In this document: one piece after another, positions 1 through 12,850 of the stretch
Layout of the letters: the number at the start of each line of letters is the position of its first letter
How positions within the stretch are numbered: the first letter of the stretch is position 1
Assembly (NCBI GenBank): GCA_026874595.1
Contig: CM049316.1
Location: 52,895,676-52,959,675 of the forward strand
Direction of reading: 5' to 3'
Length of the DNA stretch: 64,000 nt
DNA from: Sipunculus nudus
Lineage: Eukaryota; Annelida; Sipuncula; Golfingiida; Sipunculidae
Notes under the pieces: generated by a model
What the model saw: the letters and a program-made list of their open reading frames with translations, nothing else
What the model was told of the DNA's origin: nothing
Databases searched by the model: none
Translations under genes and position numbers: made by a program

Positions 1-430
1 TGTCAGTCTACAAGCTCTCATGTATATAACTACCCAAAGAATGTAGCAAAATTTAATATTAATGTCAGTCTTCAAGCTCTCATGTATAACTACCCAAGGA
101 CTGTAGCAACATTTAATATTAGTGTCAGTCTACAAGCTCTCATGTATAACTACCCAAAGAATGTAGCAACATTTAATATTAGTGTCAGTCTACAAGCTCT
201 CATGTATGTAACTACCCAAAGACTGTAGCAACATTTAATATTAGTGTCAGTCTACAAGCTCTCATGTATAACTACCCAAAGACTGTAGCAACATTTAATA
301 TTAGTGTCAGTCTACAAGCTCTCATGTATAACCACCCAAAGACTGTAGCAACATTTAATATTAGTGTCAGTCTACAAGCTCTCATGTATATAACTACCCA
401 AAGACTAGCAACATTTAATATTGGTACAGC
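1..430. repeat. 60-bp tandem repeat, at least seven copies, cut by the window edge
   Basis: The unit begins TGTCAGTCTACAAGCTCTCA and starts again at 63, 123, 183, 245, 305 and 365. Spacing is 60 or 62 bases and the variants are minor. Because 60 is divisible by three, the array gives a spurious 129-codon ORF (264-653) with a 20-residue repeat. The left end is truncated, so the total copy number is unknown. Confidence 0.95.
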
Positions 431-3400
431 TTCAGGGACTTGTGCTCAGTGGCTCACCAAGTGCCTCTGTCTCCAAGCTCTCATCTGGAGGCAGAGAATA
501 TCTCATACCTACAACAAAAAACTTCTCTATTGTCATGTCATTTGTTCATTGTTTTGGGCAATTCTAAAGTCAGATAGTAACCTGAAAATAATAGCTTTTC
601 ACATTTGGTATGAACATTTACAAAACAATGTGACCAAATGTGATAAAGGATAATCCTTGGAGTTTAAAGCATCACACTTCACTCAATACCTGAAGCCCTG
701 TTTGTTCCATTTATATAAATTTTAGTTTTTTGTTGTAAAAAAATCAAGATTCTGTAATTTTCCATTTTATCTTTATATTTCATGCAATATAATATCTACA
801 CACTTTGAAGAATTAAATTCTTCTGCAAGAAAGATGACAAATTGAATTAAGTGTTCAATATTAATGTTGATATGCCATACACTGTAATACTACAACTATC
901 ATAAATGCATTATATAACCATATAAAATTAAAGTTGAGCTTATGAATAGTTATCAGCCTAAATGGATAAATGTCCTTGATCATGTCCATACACATGTAAT
1001 TCACCTTGTGCTGATACAACTGGTAGGACAGTCAAGTTTCCATCTCAATAAAGCCAACAGGGACCTACCCTGTCTGTCTAGATGTGTATACCGGCAATCA
1101 TCTCATATACTTGAAACAAAGACTGTAATAGTATTGGCCTCTTTTGCCAAAGGAACACTATGACATGCAGCAACTTCATGCTTTCCCACCATGTCTGACC
1201 TGATTGCTTCATGGATACTGTAATGCAAGACCATGAATGGACCTCTCATACCCAATGAACTTAACACTGTTGGACAGAAGTCGTGTATACTTTGTAAAGC
1301 ATGTTTAATGGGCGAAAAATGAACATGTAATAATTCTGAGTTTGGTGCTGCTGATTACCATCACATGGTGATACTGTAAAATCATGTCATGACACTTTTG
1401 GATGATATCAACAGTTCTGGCATGTTCATGACATCAAGGTTTTGGGCTTACTGTAATGGTTTTGAACTGAAAATGGTAATCTTTATTGTTATGAACATTG
1501 TTTGGCGCAGTCAGAATTTTTTTACAAAATATTTTCTGAAAATTGCTTTATTTGCAGTATATATTTACTCTTAATCCAACTTTTCATCACATTTGATGCA
1601 TTTTATAGAATTCCATTTTCAATCTATTTTTCCCTGGGCACTGCCACTCTCTGTCTGATTCTTTACATTAAATAAAGAAAAGTGTTTTCCCCTCACCAAG
1701 CATATATAAGGGCACAAATTTATCCATCATATATTAGTTAAAGACAAGTATTTTGGTCATTTGCAGTTGTGTGGGTCAGTGGGAAGGCATATTTTTTGCA
1801 TAATTTTCATATACCAGGACTTAATTTGTGAGGAAAAGTGTCACTGCCTGAGATGGTAGACAATATCTCAGACTTCTGGATTCTGATATTTCAGCAAACA
1901 TTTTCTGAATAGAATATCAAAACTGCCTTAAAATGTTTTAAAGACTGTCATAATGCAAATTTTGATAATAAACTGAGAACACATATATTTTAAGCTAATT
2001 ATTATAATCTCAACATCTTCAGTAAAACAAGCATCTTGACCCAAATATAAATAAAATTTACAATTAGTTACAGCATCAGTCCCTGAATTCAATTGTGATA
2101 ACCTAATTGACTTACCTAATATAGAATGCCCTCACTTTGTGTTATATATCTGCTTAAAAAGTACATTTTTATATCGATATTTTATAAATTGCATCAGAAT
2201 TATTCAAAATATTTCATAGACCAGTTACCCTTTTTTATGTGCTGAGTCATTATTATGTATTATCTATATGAACTGTAACATTTTTATAGTAATCATGAAC
2301 AATAATGTAATCCCCATGAATGATTCTAATCAGCATTAAAAATAAAGATACATCATATGAACTTGAAAATGGCAAAATGAGAATTACTGAAGTGACAGTC
2401 ACAATTACAGGAAGGGCATATCTCAGAACAGTGACTAAATCAAACCCCAAGTAATTACAGTAACACCTGACCACAACAGCAAGTACAAAACAGCAGATTA
2501 ATTGCAGGTATTAAATACACCAGCAAAACCTGAATTATTTACGAATTAAAAGCCAGTATTAGCTCTAAAGATAGCCAGCAGCACTGAGGTCTGGCCTAAG
2601 CACCAACTCCATCCATATGATGCTCATCCTAGCACAGAGTTCACGCCATCCAGATGTAACAATCTTGAGTGACAAAGATCATTTTGGATTTCTGACTTTG
2701 ACAGCTGGTGCAATTTGACTTATTTTATTCTGTCTGGGCACCATAATTTACCATTTACCGGCCATTTTAGCCAGAGAAATGTAGCAGGTCAGATGACATC
2801 AGTGATCAATCTGTCTAAGGAATATATTATGAGCATCTCTCGTCACCCCACGGAGACTTGTGGACAGGGTATCCAGGGGACCCAGGTCCCCGGAGTGGCT
2901 AACAAATAAGTACATCAAAGCACTATCCTGACACTAAACGCACTGAAAATAATCCGCCTGCCACAGCCATCAACTGTATTCTAAGTTGGTTTATCACCAG
3001 CCTGCAAGTGGAAGGATCAGCCCAGATGAGTATTTGAAAGGATGAACGCATGAATCATTCTTTCCCCGAACTCCAGCAGATTCATCTTCCCCTATTCTGT
3101 ATATCATTGGCTGGGTGATTTACGTTACAAGTTCACTTTACAAGTCAGTGCTCCAAACAGATGTTCTTCCCCCAAGGACCACCTTCAGTGACTCCAGTCC
3201 AGGTGTATTACAGGACATACTCCTCAGCTCATGCTCAGACTAACTTTGCATCACCCCGGTCCCAAGAGTAAAGTCTTATCCACATTAACCTAAAATTGGA
3301 CCAGCTCTATTGTTCCATGTAGAGTTATCATAGTCACTGCATCATGTGACATGAATCTCTGCATGACCTACTGGGTGCCATGTAACAAACTGTCCTGAGC

Positions 3401-4050
3401 CACAGATGCCTCAGTAAAAATCCTTTATAAAAAGAACCACCCAGAACAAAATACCACTCCACCTAGTGCTTTAAATATTATATAAACATAAAACTTACAT
3501 TAAAGTAACTATCATCATTTGATTCCTAATAATTGTCTACTTATATAAACTCATTTTACTGACATTTGTGACCTTAACCACTTATGTCATAAGAAATTAC
3601 CATGTTCAAAGAATTGTCATTCATACCCATCATATGATAGTTGCCTTGATCTGTAATACATAGGTAAAAGGCAAACAGACGTAAAACCTAACATATCTCA
3701 CATCTATATTCTTGACAGTGATGATTCCTTTTAAAACTGTGTCAACTTTTCCTTTTATCAACAGGCATCTTAAAAAGTGGCCAAAGAGTCAAGTGTAGCC
3801 TGAATCTAATCAAGACTGGCCTATACAAGTTATGTAAGACAAGAATAAAATTTATGAAGAACTGGTTTGACCAACTTTGTTTCAATACTGCATGCTGACT
3901 GGGGTACGTGTAAACTTGAATGGTATTTTTGCAAATGCATGCAGATGTCTACCTGTGAGCCCCTATCACCAAAACTGAATGAAACTAGGGACTCATGGAT
4001 CTTGTCACTCAGCTGAATTTGTCTATGAGGATATTTTTTTAGTTTTTTCA
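431..4050. other. AT-rich non-coding stretch
   Basis: Only short ORFs (at most 73 codons) without recognisable domains are present. I see no RNA gene, no long repeat and no mobile-element ends. The patch at 2580-3240 is slightly richer in G+C but otherwise unremarkable. Confidence 0.7.
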
Positions 4051-4066
4051 AAATGTGGGTCCTGTG

Positions 4067-4090
4067 CCTTGACCTTTGACCCTGTGACCT
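4067..4090. repeat. TGACCT-type half-site cluster
   Basis: The sequence CCTTGACCTTTGACC followed by CTGTGACCT places three TGACC(T) half-sites in the same direction. The same wording recurs at 6684-6700 and 6804-6834, so it belongs to a dispersed repeat family. On the opposite strand it reads AGGTCA-like, the half-site of nuclear receptors. Confidence 0.6.
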
Positions 4091-4095
4091 AAAAT

Positions 4096-6660
4096 CAACA
4101 AGGTGCTTCCCTTATTGGTAGGTGAGATAACTGCTGCTTTTAATAGATGATTTTCTTGAAGGCATCATCGTGATATTGATGCATGTCGGCGATTACAGGT
4201 GGCTGACAGCCAGCCTTGAAAGGAAATAGACTGAAAGGCCTTTTGAGTGAACCATATTCTAGATTTGATGTATAAAAGGAACTGATAAATTCTGTCATGT
4301 CTATAACTTAATATTCATAATTGATAAACTCTGATGATTAAGTCTGAGAATCTTTTTCTAGACAGGACTTGTGTGTCAGTATGTGGGCTTGAATGACTGT
4401 CACCACTGCTCTGTCGTGCAAGGTCTGTCCCCTAACGATGTCAATCCCTGTGGAATTCAGCTATGTATGTGTATATATCGTTCAATAAAATATATTTACT
4501 TGGTGTTTGTTATTTCTCATAATTTATATGCTCTATTTTATATAATAGTAATAAAACAAGGATGATGTCTATCAAACTATGCCTCATTTTCAATGTATGT
4601 GTAGTTGACCGTTAAACTAATTACAGCTGAAATGATGCTCCAATTAACTATTTGCATATCATAAGTAATTAACGGGTTGCACGGTCAAAAGAAATTGACT
4701 TTATTTCGACAGTTTAATGTGACAGTTGTATAATATACTGGTACATGTGACATAAAAATACAAGTTTTCCTGCCTGCTCAGACTGCTATCGCTGCAAGAT
4801 CCTGGAGTTCTGACACGTTTCATACTGCTGCGCTTTATGTGAATGATTCATTTACAGGTAATTGTATGAATCGCCTTATGTGATGTTCACTGTCATCCAA
4901 AACACATGGAAACAGTGTTTCTTCCTTGTTTCGGGGCAGAAACTTCAATGTAACCTAATTATAACAACAGGAGTTAAACCTGTTAAATCAACCAAGGAAA
5001 TGACCCAGGGTTTCAGATTACACAGCAGAGCAGCTCTGGGGATGCTAATTCAACAACATAATGAGGTCAAGGGTCAGAGGTTAACCGGCCCCCTCAAAGT
5101 AACCAGAACAAAATGGATTTCAATATGGCCCTTATGCATTCAATTTTAACTGGAACCTGAAGTTGAAATGAAAAAAAAAAAACATATAGCCAGGGATCTT
5201 GACACATATTTTGATTTGATACACAAATCATATGGGGTACATAATATCAAATGGTTGGCGCTGGTTTCTCAACAAATTACTTGCAAGTACATGTGATACA
5301 ATAGCGTCAGACATTGGCATGTGCATGTGTGCAGTAATGCCAACTGTTATATAAAACGAAAGTCCATGTTGGTGGTGAAGTTAAAATAATACGCTGGAGT
5401 CTGAGGGCCAGCATTTCAGCTTTTTTTTTCACTTTTGCAAGAAGTATCATGCACAATGAAGGGCTATTATTGGCGATGCCATTCCATATCAGATACTGGC
5501 TATCAAAGGTATTTGCGCAAGGTGACTGGCATAATCAGGGTATACTGACATCCAATATCAAATGATTTCATCTTTCCAATAAATACTGTTTTACATATAT
5601 TTATATAAACATTTTATATATTCTACTACATTATTACCATCCTTCTTCTTCCTCTTCACCTGCAGAGGAAACCTCAAACTGCAGTCATTCATTATGAATA
5701 CAATTCTTGCACTTGCATATAACACACAAACTAGACTACCATAGGTTGAACGCTTGCTGGGGAAAGTGAAAGACAGACGAATAGACAGAATATATTGTCG
5801 GTTTTCTATCAATGGAATGACTCTCAGGGTCACTGCTGACGATATGGCCCGTAGAATGACATATGAGACAAAAGAACAAGCAAGCAGACAAAGCTGACAA
5901 CAAAAGATGATCAGACAGACATACTGACAAAGTGAGACAAGATTGACACCAGATGACTTTACCTGGTTATGGGAAAGATTCAGAGAGAGAAAATAAGTTA
6001 TAATTTATGTAATTGAGGTTTATAGTTTTGGAGATATGGCCAAATAATGATAAATTGGGGAGGTTTGACTGCAGCACCCTATAGCGGACGTATCCTGATG
6101 ACGACAAATGCGTTTCTTGATATTAGTGTATGACAATAAGATAGCCCAGTTTCAAAAGGATTCCTCTAAATCTCTGGCTTGTTGCTTGCTATATGTGAGA
6201 TGCAAGAACCAGCAAGCAGGTGAATTTGATGATAACTGACAAACAGACAGATATACTGACAGAGTGAAACAAGATGTATGCTCTTTACACAGCGCTTTAC
6301 ATATAGGCCTATTACCTATATTGTAAGCTCTGTTTGTTTTTGACCTCTTATTCTGAATCACTACACCAGTGGGGAACACTGTATTTTGGTCCAATCAGAT
6401 GAGACCCTGTGCTGGAAGACAAAACATTTTACCAGCCAAGCGAGGAATACACCGAGCCGATGTTGCTCATTTCATTTTGAGTGACAGCTCATTGCCCCAG
6501 CAACCATATGAATAGGCCACTCACTCAGAGATTGGCCCCACTTGGGTGACTGGGCAGAGCCTGATGCCTGTCGAGGGTTTGTTGACTGGCATCTGTTAAC
6601 ACGTGTGTGGCTGATAATAGACATGCAGTTTATAATAGAGAATTTACGGTAAACATCCAG
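4096..6660. other. non-coding stretch with a diverged duplication
   Basis: No defensible gene. Three AGGTCA-like half-sites spaced by one base lie at 5064-5083. A diverged repeat with the shared wording CAGACAGAYATACTGACARA pairs about 5912-5943 with 6240-6272, each time preceded by CAAGCAAGCAG- or CAGCAAGCAG-type sequence. The region around 5730-5990 is GACAGA-rich. Confidence 0.6.
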
Positions 6661-8793
6661 AGGCTTGCTGAAGAAGAGCTTTGATCCTGTGACCTCAAAA
6701 TAAAGTGTTCCTCCATTATTGGTGTCACCATACATGAAGAATGGAAGCTTTGGGATGAAAAGTTTGGCATACATTCAAATAAAAATCTTTCTAAAGAAGT
6801 AGACCCTGTGACCTTGACCTTTGACATTGTGAACTCAAATCTACTGTAGTGTAGGTTTTCTCCCAGAGTGCTCAAATCATGCATTTTGCCAACATACCTT
6901 AAATATAGGTTACAATGACCTTATTCTACATCCAGCTGCTACCATTTGTGCCAATCTGACTTTAGAACAGAGTGTTAAAATCATGTCCTTTCACACAGCT
7001 TGCAGAATATAGGTTACAGTGACATTATTTCAGCTTTCCAAGAAATTTTTACAGGAACCTTTCTTGATCTCAATTAAATTAGAAGTTTCTAGGTCCAACT
7101 GTAACAAATCATGCAAATCTGTCCTTTTGGGGATTCAAATCATGTTCTATCACATACTCTGATAAATATATATCACTAAGACATAATTTCAGGTTTCCAA
7201 GGAGATTTGCCAGGGACCTCCCTGGATGTACAGTTAGAAGATTCTAGGTCTAACAGTTACAGTTTTGTGGCCTATTAACAGCCAGACTGCTTCCATTTAA
7301 AGGTCTCAAAAACAGAGAAAAAATGTGTAAAAATTCATAAAATACAGGTGGCATCACCAGTCTCAAGAAACTGATGAAACACTCAATGATCAATATGCAT
7401 GCAAAGAATCATGGCAATCAGGCATAAGTGATCAGAAAATGGAGCTTTTGTATCAAATTTTTAATTATTCTGGGGGATACTTACGAGCCCCATAGGTCAA
7501 AGCATATGGGAAACAGAAACCTAATTTCAGGTGTCACAGGAGATTCTAAAATGACCACTCTTTATATATAAATGTAAAAGATTCTAGGTCTAATGGCTAC
7601 GATTTGTAACCTGTTAATGGATGAACGCTTCATATACCTCAATTAGATAAAAAAAATGCGTAAAAATTTGAAAAAATACAGATGGCGCCACCAGCTTGAA
7701 GAAACTGATGAATCACTCCATGGTCAATATGCATGCAAAGTATAATGGCAATCAGTGCATTATTTATTCAGATACTGGAGCTTTTGTATCATAACTTTAA
7801 CTAGAATACAGGTAGTCGACAAGCAACTATGTGTATCCACCAAAATTAGAGTGGAACGGGTGAAGTGAGGCATGGATTGAGTGGCAAGGGGAAATTGAGT
7901 GAGGCGTGTTGCATATTAGCATGGATGTCTGCAGCCCAAATGTGTTTGTAAGTTGTGCCACCTACCACAAAATCCAGAAAGCTGTCCAAGATGTATACAT
8001 ATGCAAAATTTTAGGCAGACAAGTCGAACCACTACTTGTATATGAGTGATTTTATCCCACACCAGACAATCAGAAGGATGCTGTGCAAAAATTGTGGCAG
8101 GTGGCGCCACCAATCTTGTGTATGATTTAGAGCTATGTGAGATCTATACACATGAAAAATTTCAGGGGGATATTTCCAACCAGTCCTGAGATATAAGCCT
8201 GAATGTCTGCAGCGTTAATAAATACACGTGCAAATTTTGGCCAAATCAATCAAATGGTTCCCGAGATATGAGCTTGAATGTCTGCAGCGTAAACAAGAAT
8301 GTAGGTGGCGCCACCTGTCATAAAATCAAGAAAGCTGTCCAGGATGTATAAACCAATTTGGTTGCAGATGGCGCCACAAGTTTTGCGTATTATAAAGAGC
8401 TATGTGAGACCTATCCACATGCAAATTTTCAGGAAGATAAGTCAAACCAGTCTGGAGATATAAGTAGGGATGTCTGCAGCATGAACGTGAATGTAGGTGA
8501 TGCCACCTGTCATAAAATCAAGAAAGCTATCCAGGATGTATATGCATGCTGAATTTCAAGTTAATTAGTCAAACCACTGCAGAGTTATGAGTGATTTTAA
8601 ACAAGGCAGACGAACAGATGGACAATGTGCAAACATCGTTGCAGGTGGCGCCACCATTTTTTGTGTATGTTATAAAGCTATCCAAGCGCTATATTTATAC
8701 AAAAAATTGTTCTGATTGGTCAAACGGTTCCACGAGATATGTGGGTTTATGTGTGGAAACAGACGCACAATTGGACGCTGGGCAAGGAAGGAA

Positions 8794-8806
8794 AGGTCAG
8801 AGGTCA
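8794..8806 (+). promoter_or_regulatory. DR1-type nuclear receptor element
   Basis: Two exact AGGTCA half-sites are separated by a single G, a perfect DR1 of the kind bound by RXR, HNF4 or COUP-TF-type receptors. It lies inside the repeat region, so function is uncertain. Confidence 0.35.
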
Positions 8807-8982
8807 GCGCGTATTGGTTAGGCACCAGTTCACATGTGACCTGATAATTGGTGTAAGTTACGGAAAAATCAGTCCAGTAGTCTCAGAGGAGTTCTCCAGA
8901 AACAAACCGGCGGTGGCTGCAGAACCCGGTCAAAAACATATATAGTATCCGCAAAACTTTGTTTTAGCAGATACAATTTTTC

Positions 8983-9003
8983 GGGGGGGGGGGGGGGGGG
9001 GGG
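8983..9003 (+). repeat. G21 homopolymer
   Basis: An uninterrupted run of 21 guanines inside the repeat region. Similar G or C runs of 11-18 occur at about 24404 (C), 24477, 26189, 32336 and 32355 (C), 32839, 32987, 33168, 33326 (C), 49210 (C) and 52508. They could form quadruplexes, and their lengths are likely to be sequencing-sensitive. Confidence 0.9.
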
Positions 9004-9149
9004 TCTTCTTAGCTCTGAGGATATGGGTAACAGAGACCTAATTTCAGGTTTCCAAGGATATTTTTCATGGATCTCCCGGAATGTAAGGTTAGAAAATTCT
9101 AGGTCTAATGGTTACAATTTGTGCCAGGCTAATGGCCAAATGGCCGGAG

Positions 9150-9680
9150 GGAAGGACGACAGACAAAGTGTGATTGCTAAAACAATATCACTGAGTGTAA
9201 GCTGAGCTAAAGAAAATAAATGAAACCCATTCTTTATCCAGTTTAACAAACAAAAAAACACATCTGTTAGATATAGATAGAGATACAGTTAACAAACGCA
9301 ATACTTTTTCTACAGATCATAGTTCATGTCATATTCTTTTGTGTTTTATTAATAACCCAAAAAACCCATAAGGCTACATTTTAATATCTTAAAAACTTCA
9401 AACAATTAAATTCTTCCATATGAGAATTAGATGGGACCAAAACCTACCAAAACTACATCAGCCCACACCCCAGCCCCCTGAGATCTGAGCATTCTTAGGC
9501 AAAATTAAAAAAGAAAAATATTGGCAGTAATTGCATCAAAGTTCAATTTGACTGGTGACTGTAAATAAAAATTAAATTTCTGTGATTAGTGCCTATATAA
9601 TAAAAAAACACAGAAATAGCAATTAATAGCATTTTTTTAAATTTCCAAACCTATATTTACAAAATATTTACAAAAGATAT
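9150..9680. other. AT-rich spacer before the satellite
   Basis: Only A/T-rich unique sequence is visible. It carries no ORF, RNA gene or repeat unit that I could support. Confidence 0.6.
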
Positions 9681-9689
9681 TTACATATA

Positions 9690-11945
9690 TACAAACCATT
9701 CCAGCACTGTGTAATACCAACAAACATGAAGACCAATTTACAATATATCAACAAGGTCAAACCATTCTAACACTGGGCCTGACGAACATACATCAAGACC
9801 AATTTACAAAAGATTAACAAGGACAAACCATTCCAACACTGTGTCTGGCCAACACACATGAAGACAAATTTATAAAAGGTCACCAAGGACAAACCATTCT
9901 GGGACAACATTGGGCCTGACCAACATACATGAAGACCAATTTACAAAAGATCAACACACATTTACCATTCCAACGCTAGAACTGACAAACATACATAAAG
10001 ACCATTTTACAAAAGATTAATAAGAACAAACTATTACAACACTGGGCTTGACCAATTTACATGAAGACCAATTTATAAAAGGTCAACAAGATCAAACCAT
10101 TCTGGGACAACACTGGGCCTGACCAACATACATGAAGACAAATTTGCAAAAGATCAACATACATATACCCTTCTAACGCTAGAACTGACAAACATACATT
10201 AGGATCTATTTACAAAAGATTAACAAGGACAAACTATTACAACACTGGGCTTGACCAACTTACATGAAGACCAATTTATAAAAGGTCAACAAGATCTTAC
10301 CATTCTGGGACAACACTGGGCCTGACCAACATACATGAAGACAAATTTGCAAAAGATCAACATACATATACCCTTCTAACGCTAGAACTGACAAACATAC
10401 ATTAGGATCTATTTACAAAAGATTAACAAGGACAAACTATTACAACACTGGGCTTGACCAACTTACATGAAGACCAATTTATAAAAGGTCAACAAGATCA
10501 AACCATTCTGGGACAACACTGGGCCTGACCAACATACATGAAGACAAATTTGCAAAAGATCAACATACATATACCCTTCTAACGCTAGAACTGACAAACA
10601 TACATTAGGATCTATTTACAAAAGATTAACAAGGACAAACTATTACAACACTGGGCTTGACCAATTTACATGAAGACCAATTTATAAAAGGTCAACAAGA
10701 TCAAACCATTCTGGGACAACACTGGGCCTGACCAACATACATGAAGACAAATTTGCAAAAGATCAACATACATATACCCTTCTAACGCTAGAACTGACAA
10801 ACATACATTAGGATCTATTTACAAAAGATTAACAAGGACAAACTATTACAACACTGGGCTTGACCAACTTACATGAAGACCAATTTATAAAAGGTCAACA
10901 AGATCTTACCATTCTGGGACAACACTGGGCCTGACCAACATACATGAAGACAAATTTGCAAAAGATCAACATACATATACCCTTCTAACGCTAGAACTGA
11001 CAAACATACATTAGGATCTATTTACAAAAGATTAACAAGGACAAACTATTACAACACTGGGCTTGACCAACTTACATGAAGACCAATTTATAAAAGGTCA
11101 ACAAGATCTTACCATTCTGGGACAACACTGGGCCTGACCAACATACATGAAGACCTAATAACAAAAGGTCAACAAGGACAAACCATTCCAACACTGTCTG
11201 ACCATCAAACATGATTACCAATTGATGAAAGAACAACAAAGACAAACCAGTCTGGGACAACACTCGGCTTGACCAACATACCAGAGACCTATTTACTTAA
11301 AATCAACAAGGACAAACCATTCCAAATCTAGGCCTAACAAACATGAAGACCAATTTACAAAAGATCATCGCACATATACCATTCCAACGCTAGGCCTCAC
11401 AAACATACATGAAGACCAATTTACAAAGAATCAACAAAGACAAACCATTCCAACACTGTGCCTGACCAACATACATGAAGACCAATTTATAAAAGGTCAA
11501 CAAGGACAAACCATTCCAGCACTGTGTCTGACCAACATACATGAAGACCTATTTACAAAGAATCAACAAGGACAAAGCATTCCAACACTGTGCCTGACCA
11601 ACATACATGAAGACCCATTTACAAAAGATCAACACACATTTACCATTCCAACGCTAAAACTGACAAACATACATGAAGACCAATTTACAAAAGATTGAAA
11701 AGGACAAACCATTCCAACACTGGGCTTGACCAACTTACATGAAGACCAATTTATAAAAGGTCAACAAGGACAAACCATTCTGGGACAAACTGGGCCTGAC
11801 CAACTTACATGAAGACCAATTTACAAAATATCAACACACATTTACCATTCCAACGCTAGGTCTGACCAACATACATGAAGACCAATTTACAAAGTTTAAA
11901 TAAAGACAAACCATATAAACCCTAGTCCTGACCAGCATACATGAT
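9690..11945. repeat. satellite array of ~66-71-bp monomers with a 203-bp higher-order repeat
   Basis: Monomers share the wording CTGACCAACATACATGAAGAC followed by CAATTTACAAAAGATCAACA and CAAACCATTCCAACACTGGG. In the centre a trimer (71+66+66 bases) repeats exactly every 203 bases. Its marker AATTTGCAAAAGATCAACAT occurs at 10141, 10344, 10547, 10750 and 10953. The flanks (9690-10090 and 11150-11945) hold single, more diverged monomers. This is the classic picture of recent homogenisation inside an older array. It contains no gene. Confidence 0.95.
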
Positions 11946-12540
11946 ATAGTTTCAGATTCAAGCTGTGGCTTTTTAGTTTCACTGGAGAATATAGTTTACT
12001 GTTATTGGATTACCCTTAGTCCATAGAAATTGAGATACATTCTTTTAGTTTATCTGTGACCAAACTTATCAGTGATACACATGATACCTTATTTCTGGTA
12101 TTTTGATGAAACAATATAACTAAATGAAGCAAAACAAATGAAACTACCTATATCTATATGATTCAAATTTCACACTTTTTTCTATTGACTGGACCATCCA
12201 GTATTACATAAAGTCGGCTGAGCTTATGGTGCCAATCTTAGTTCTCATGATACAAATTAATATATCATAAATAATTGGGTTGCTTACCTTTATTTTATGT
12301 TTAAAATTCAACATGTAGGCATATGCATCAGTCCATGATATCATTTTTTGAGCATTTAAAATGTCTATTGGGCAAACATACCATTTTATAGGCCTTTTAT
12401 GGAACTTGAAACAATGTGGCTATTTCCATCCCATTGTGGCTAATTCTACACAAACTTGATTAGCCACAGTGGCTAATTCTTTTCATGCCCTATTGCAAGC
12501 ACAGCAAGTGCCTTATTAAGAGCCAGACTACTTCATTTGA
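11946..12540. other. unique AT-rich spacer
   Basis: Nothing supported except a short local repeat of TGTGGCTAATTCT / GATTAGCCACAGTGGCTAATTC at 12415-12480, which can form a small hairpin. Confidence 0.5.
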
Positions 12541-12850
12541 AGCTCTCAAAAATAGAGGAAAAATGTATAAAACTAAGGAAAAAACAGGTGGCACCACCAG
12601 TCTTCAGGAACTGATGAAACACCCCATGATCAATATACATGGAAAGAATGGCAAACAACACATTAGTTATTTAGATACTGGAGATTTTATTTCACATTTT
12701 TTAATTATTCTATGTGGGGTACTTATGAGCCCCAAACCTCGGAAGATACACATTGCAGTGACCTAATTTCTGGTTACCAAGGATATTTTTATCGACCTCA
12801 AGGGGTTTTCAGTTAGAAGTCCTAGGTCCAGTGGTAACAATTAGTGCATT
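12540..12850. repeat. isolated copy of the 7-kb repeat module
   Basis: This copy matches the modules at 7320-7620: CAGGTGGCACCACCAGTCTT, CTGATGAAACACC, GATCAATATACATG, CTAATTTCTGG-TACCAAGGATATTTT and CCTAGGTCCAGTGGTAAC in the same order and strand. The 93-codon ORF at 12485-12766 is fortuitous. Confidence 0.8.

Larger units (their letters stand above)
6660..9150. repeat. complex repeat region: modules with CTAGGTCTAATGG and GGTGGCGCCACC
   Basis: Two modules alternate in diverged copies. Module 1 (TTTCAGGTTTCCAAGGA ... GATTCTAGGTCTAATGGTTAC) is at about 7012-7110, 7172-7275, 7505-7620 and 9030-9140. Module 2 (CAGGTGGCRYCACCAG ... AAGAAACTGATGAAACACTC ... GATCAATATGCATGCAAAG) is at 7320-7510 and 7650-7805. 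A third type (AAATCMAGAAAGCTGTCCARGATGTAT) is at 7965-8000, 8325-8350 and 8513-8542. One further composite copy lies at 12540-12850. All ORFs here are short and non-homologous. This is probably an old, locally amplified non-autonomous element. Confidence 0.75.

Noticed and set aside
264-653. 129-codon ORF with an internal 20-residue repeat
   Set aside because: It is the translation of the 60-bp tandem repeat; the period is a multiple of three, so the frame repeats by construction.
9690-11945. CRISPR-like array
   Set aside because: Regular spacing comes from satellite monomers with no unique spacers, in a eukaryotic genome.
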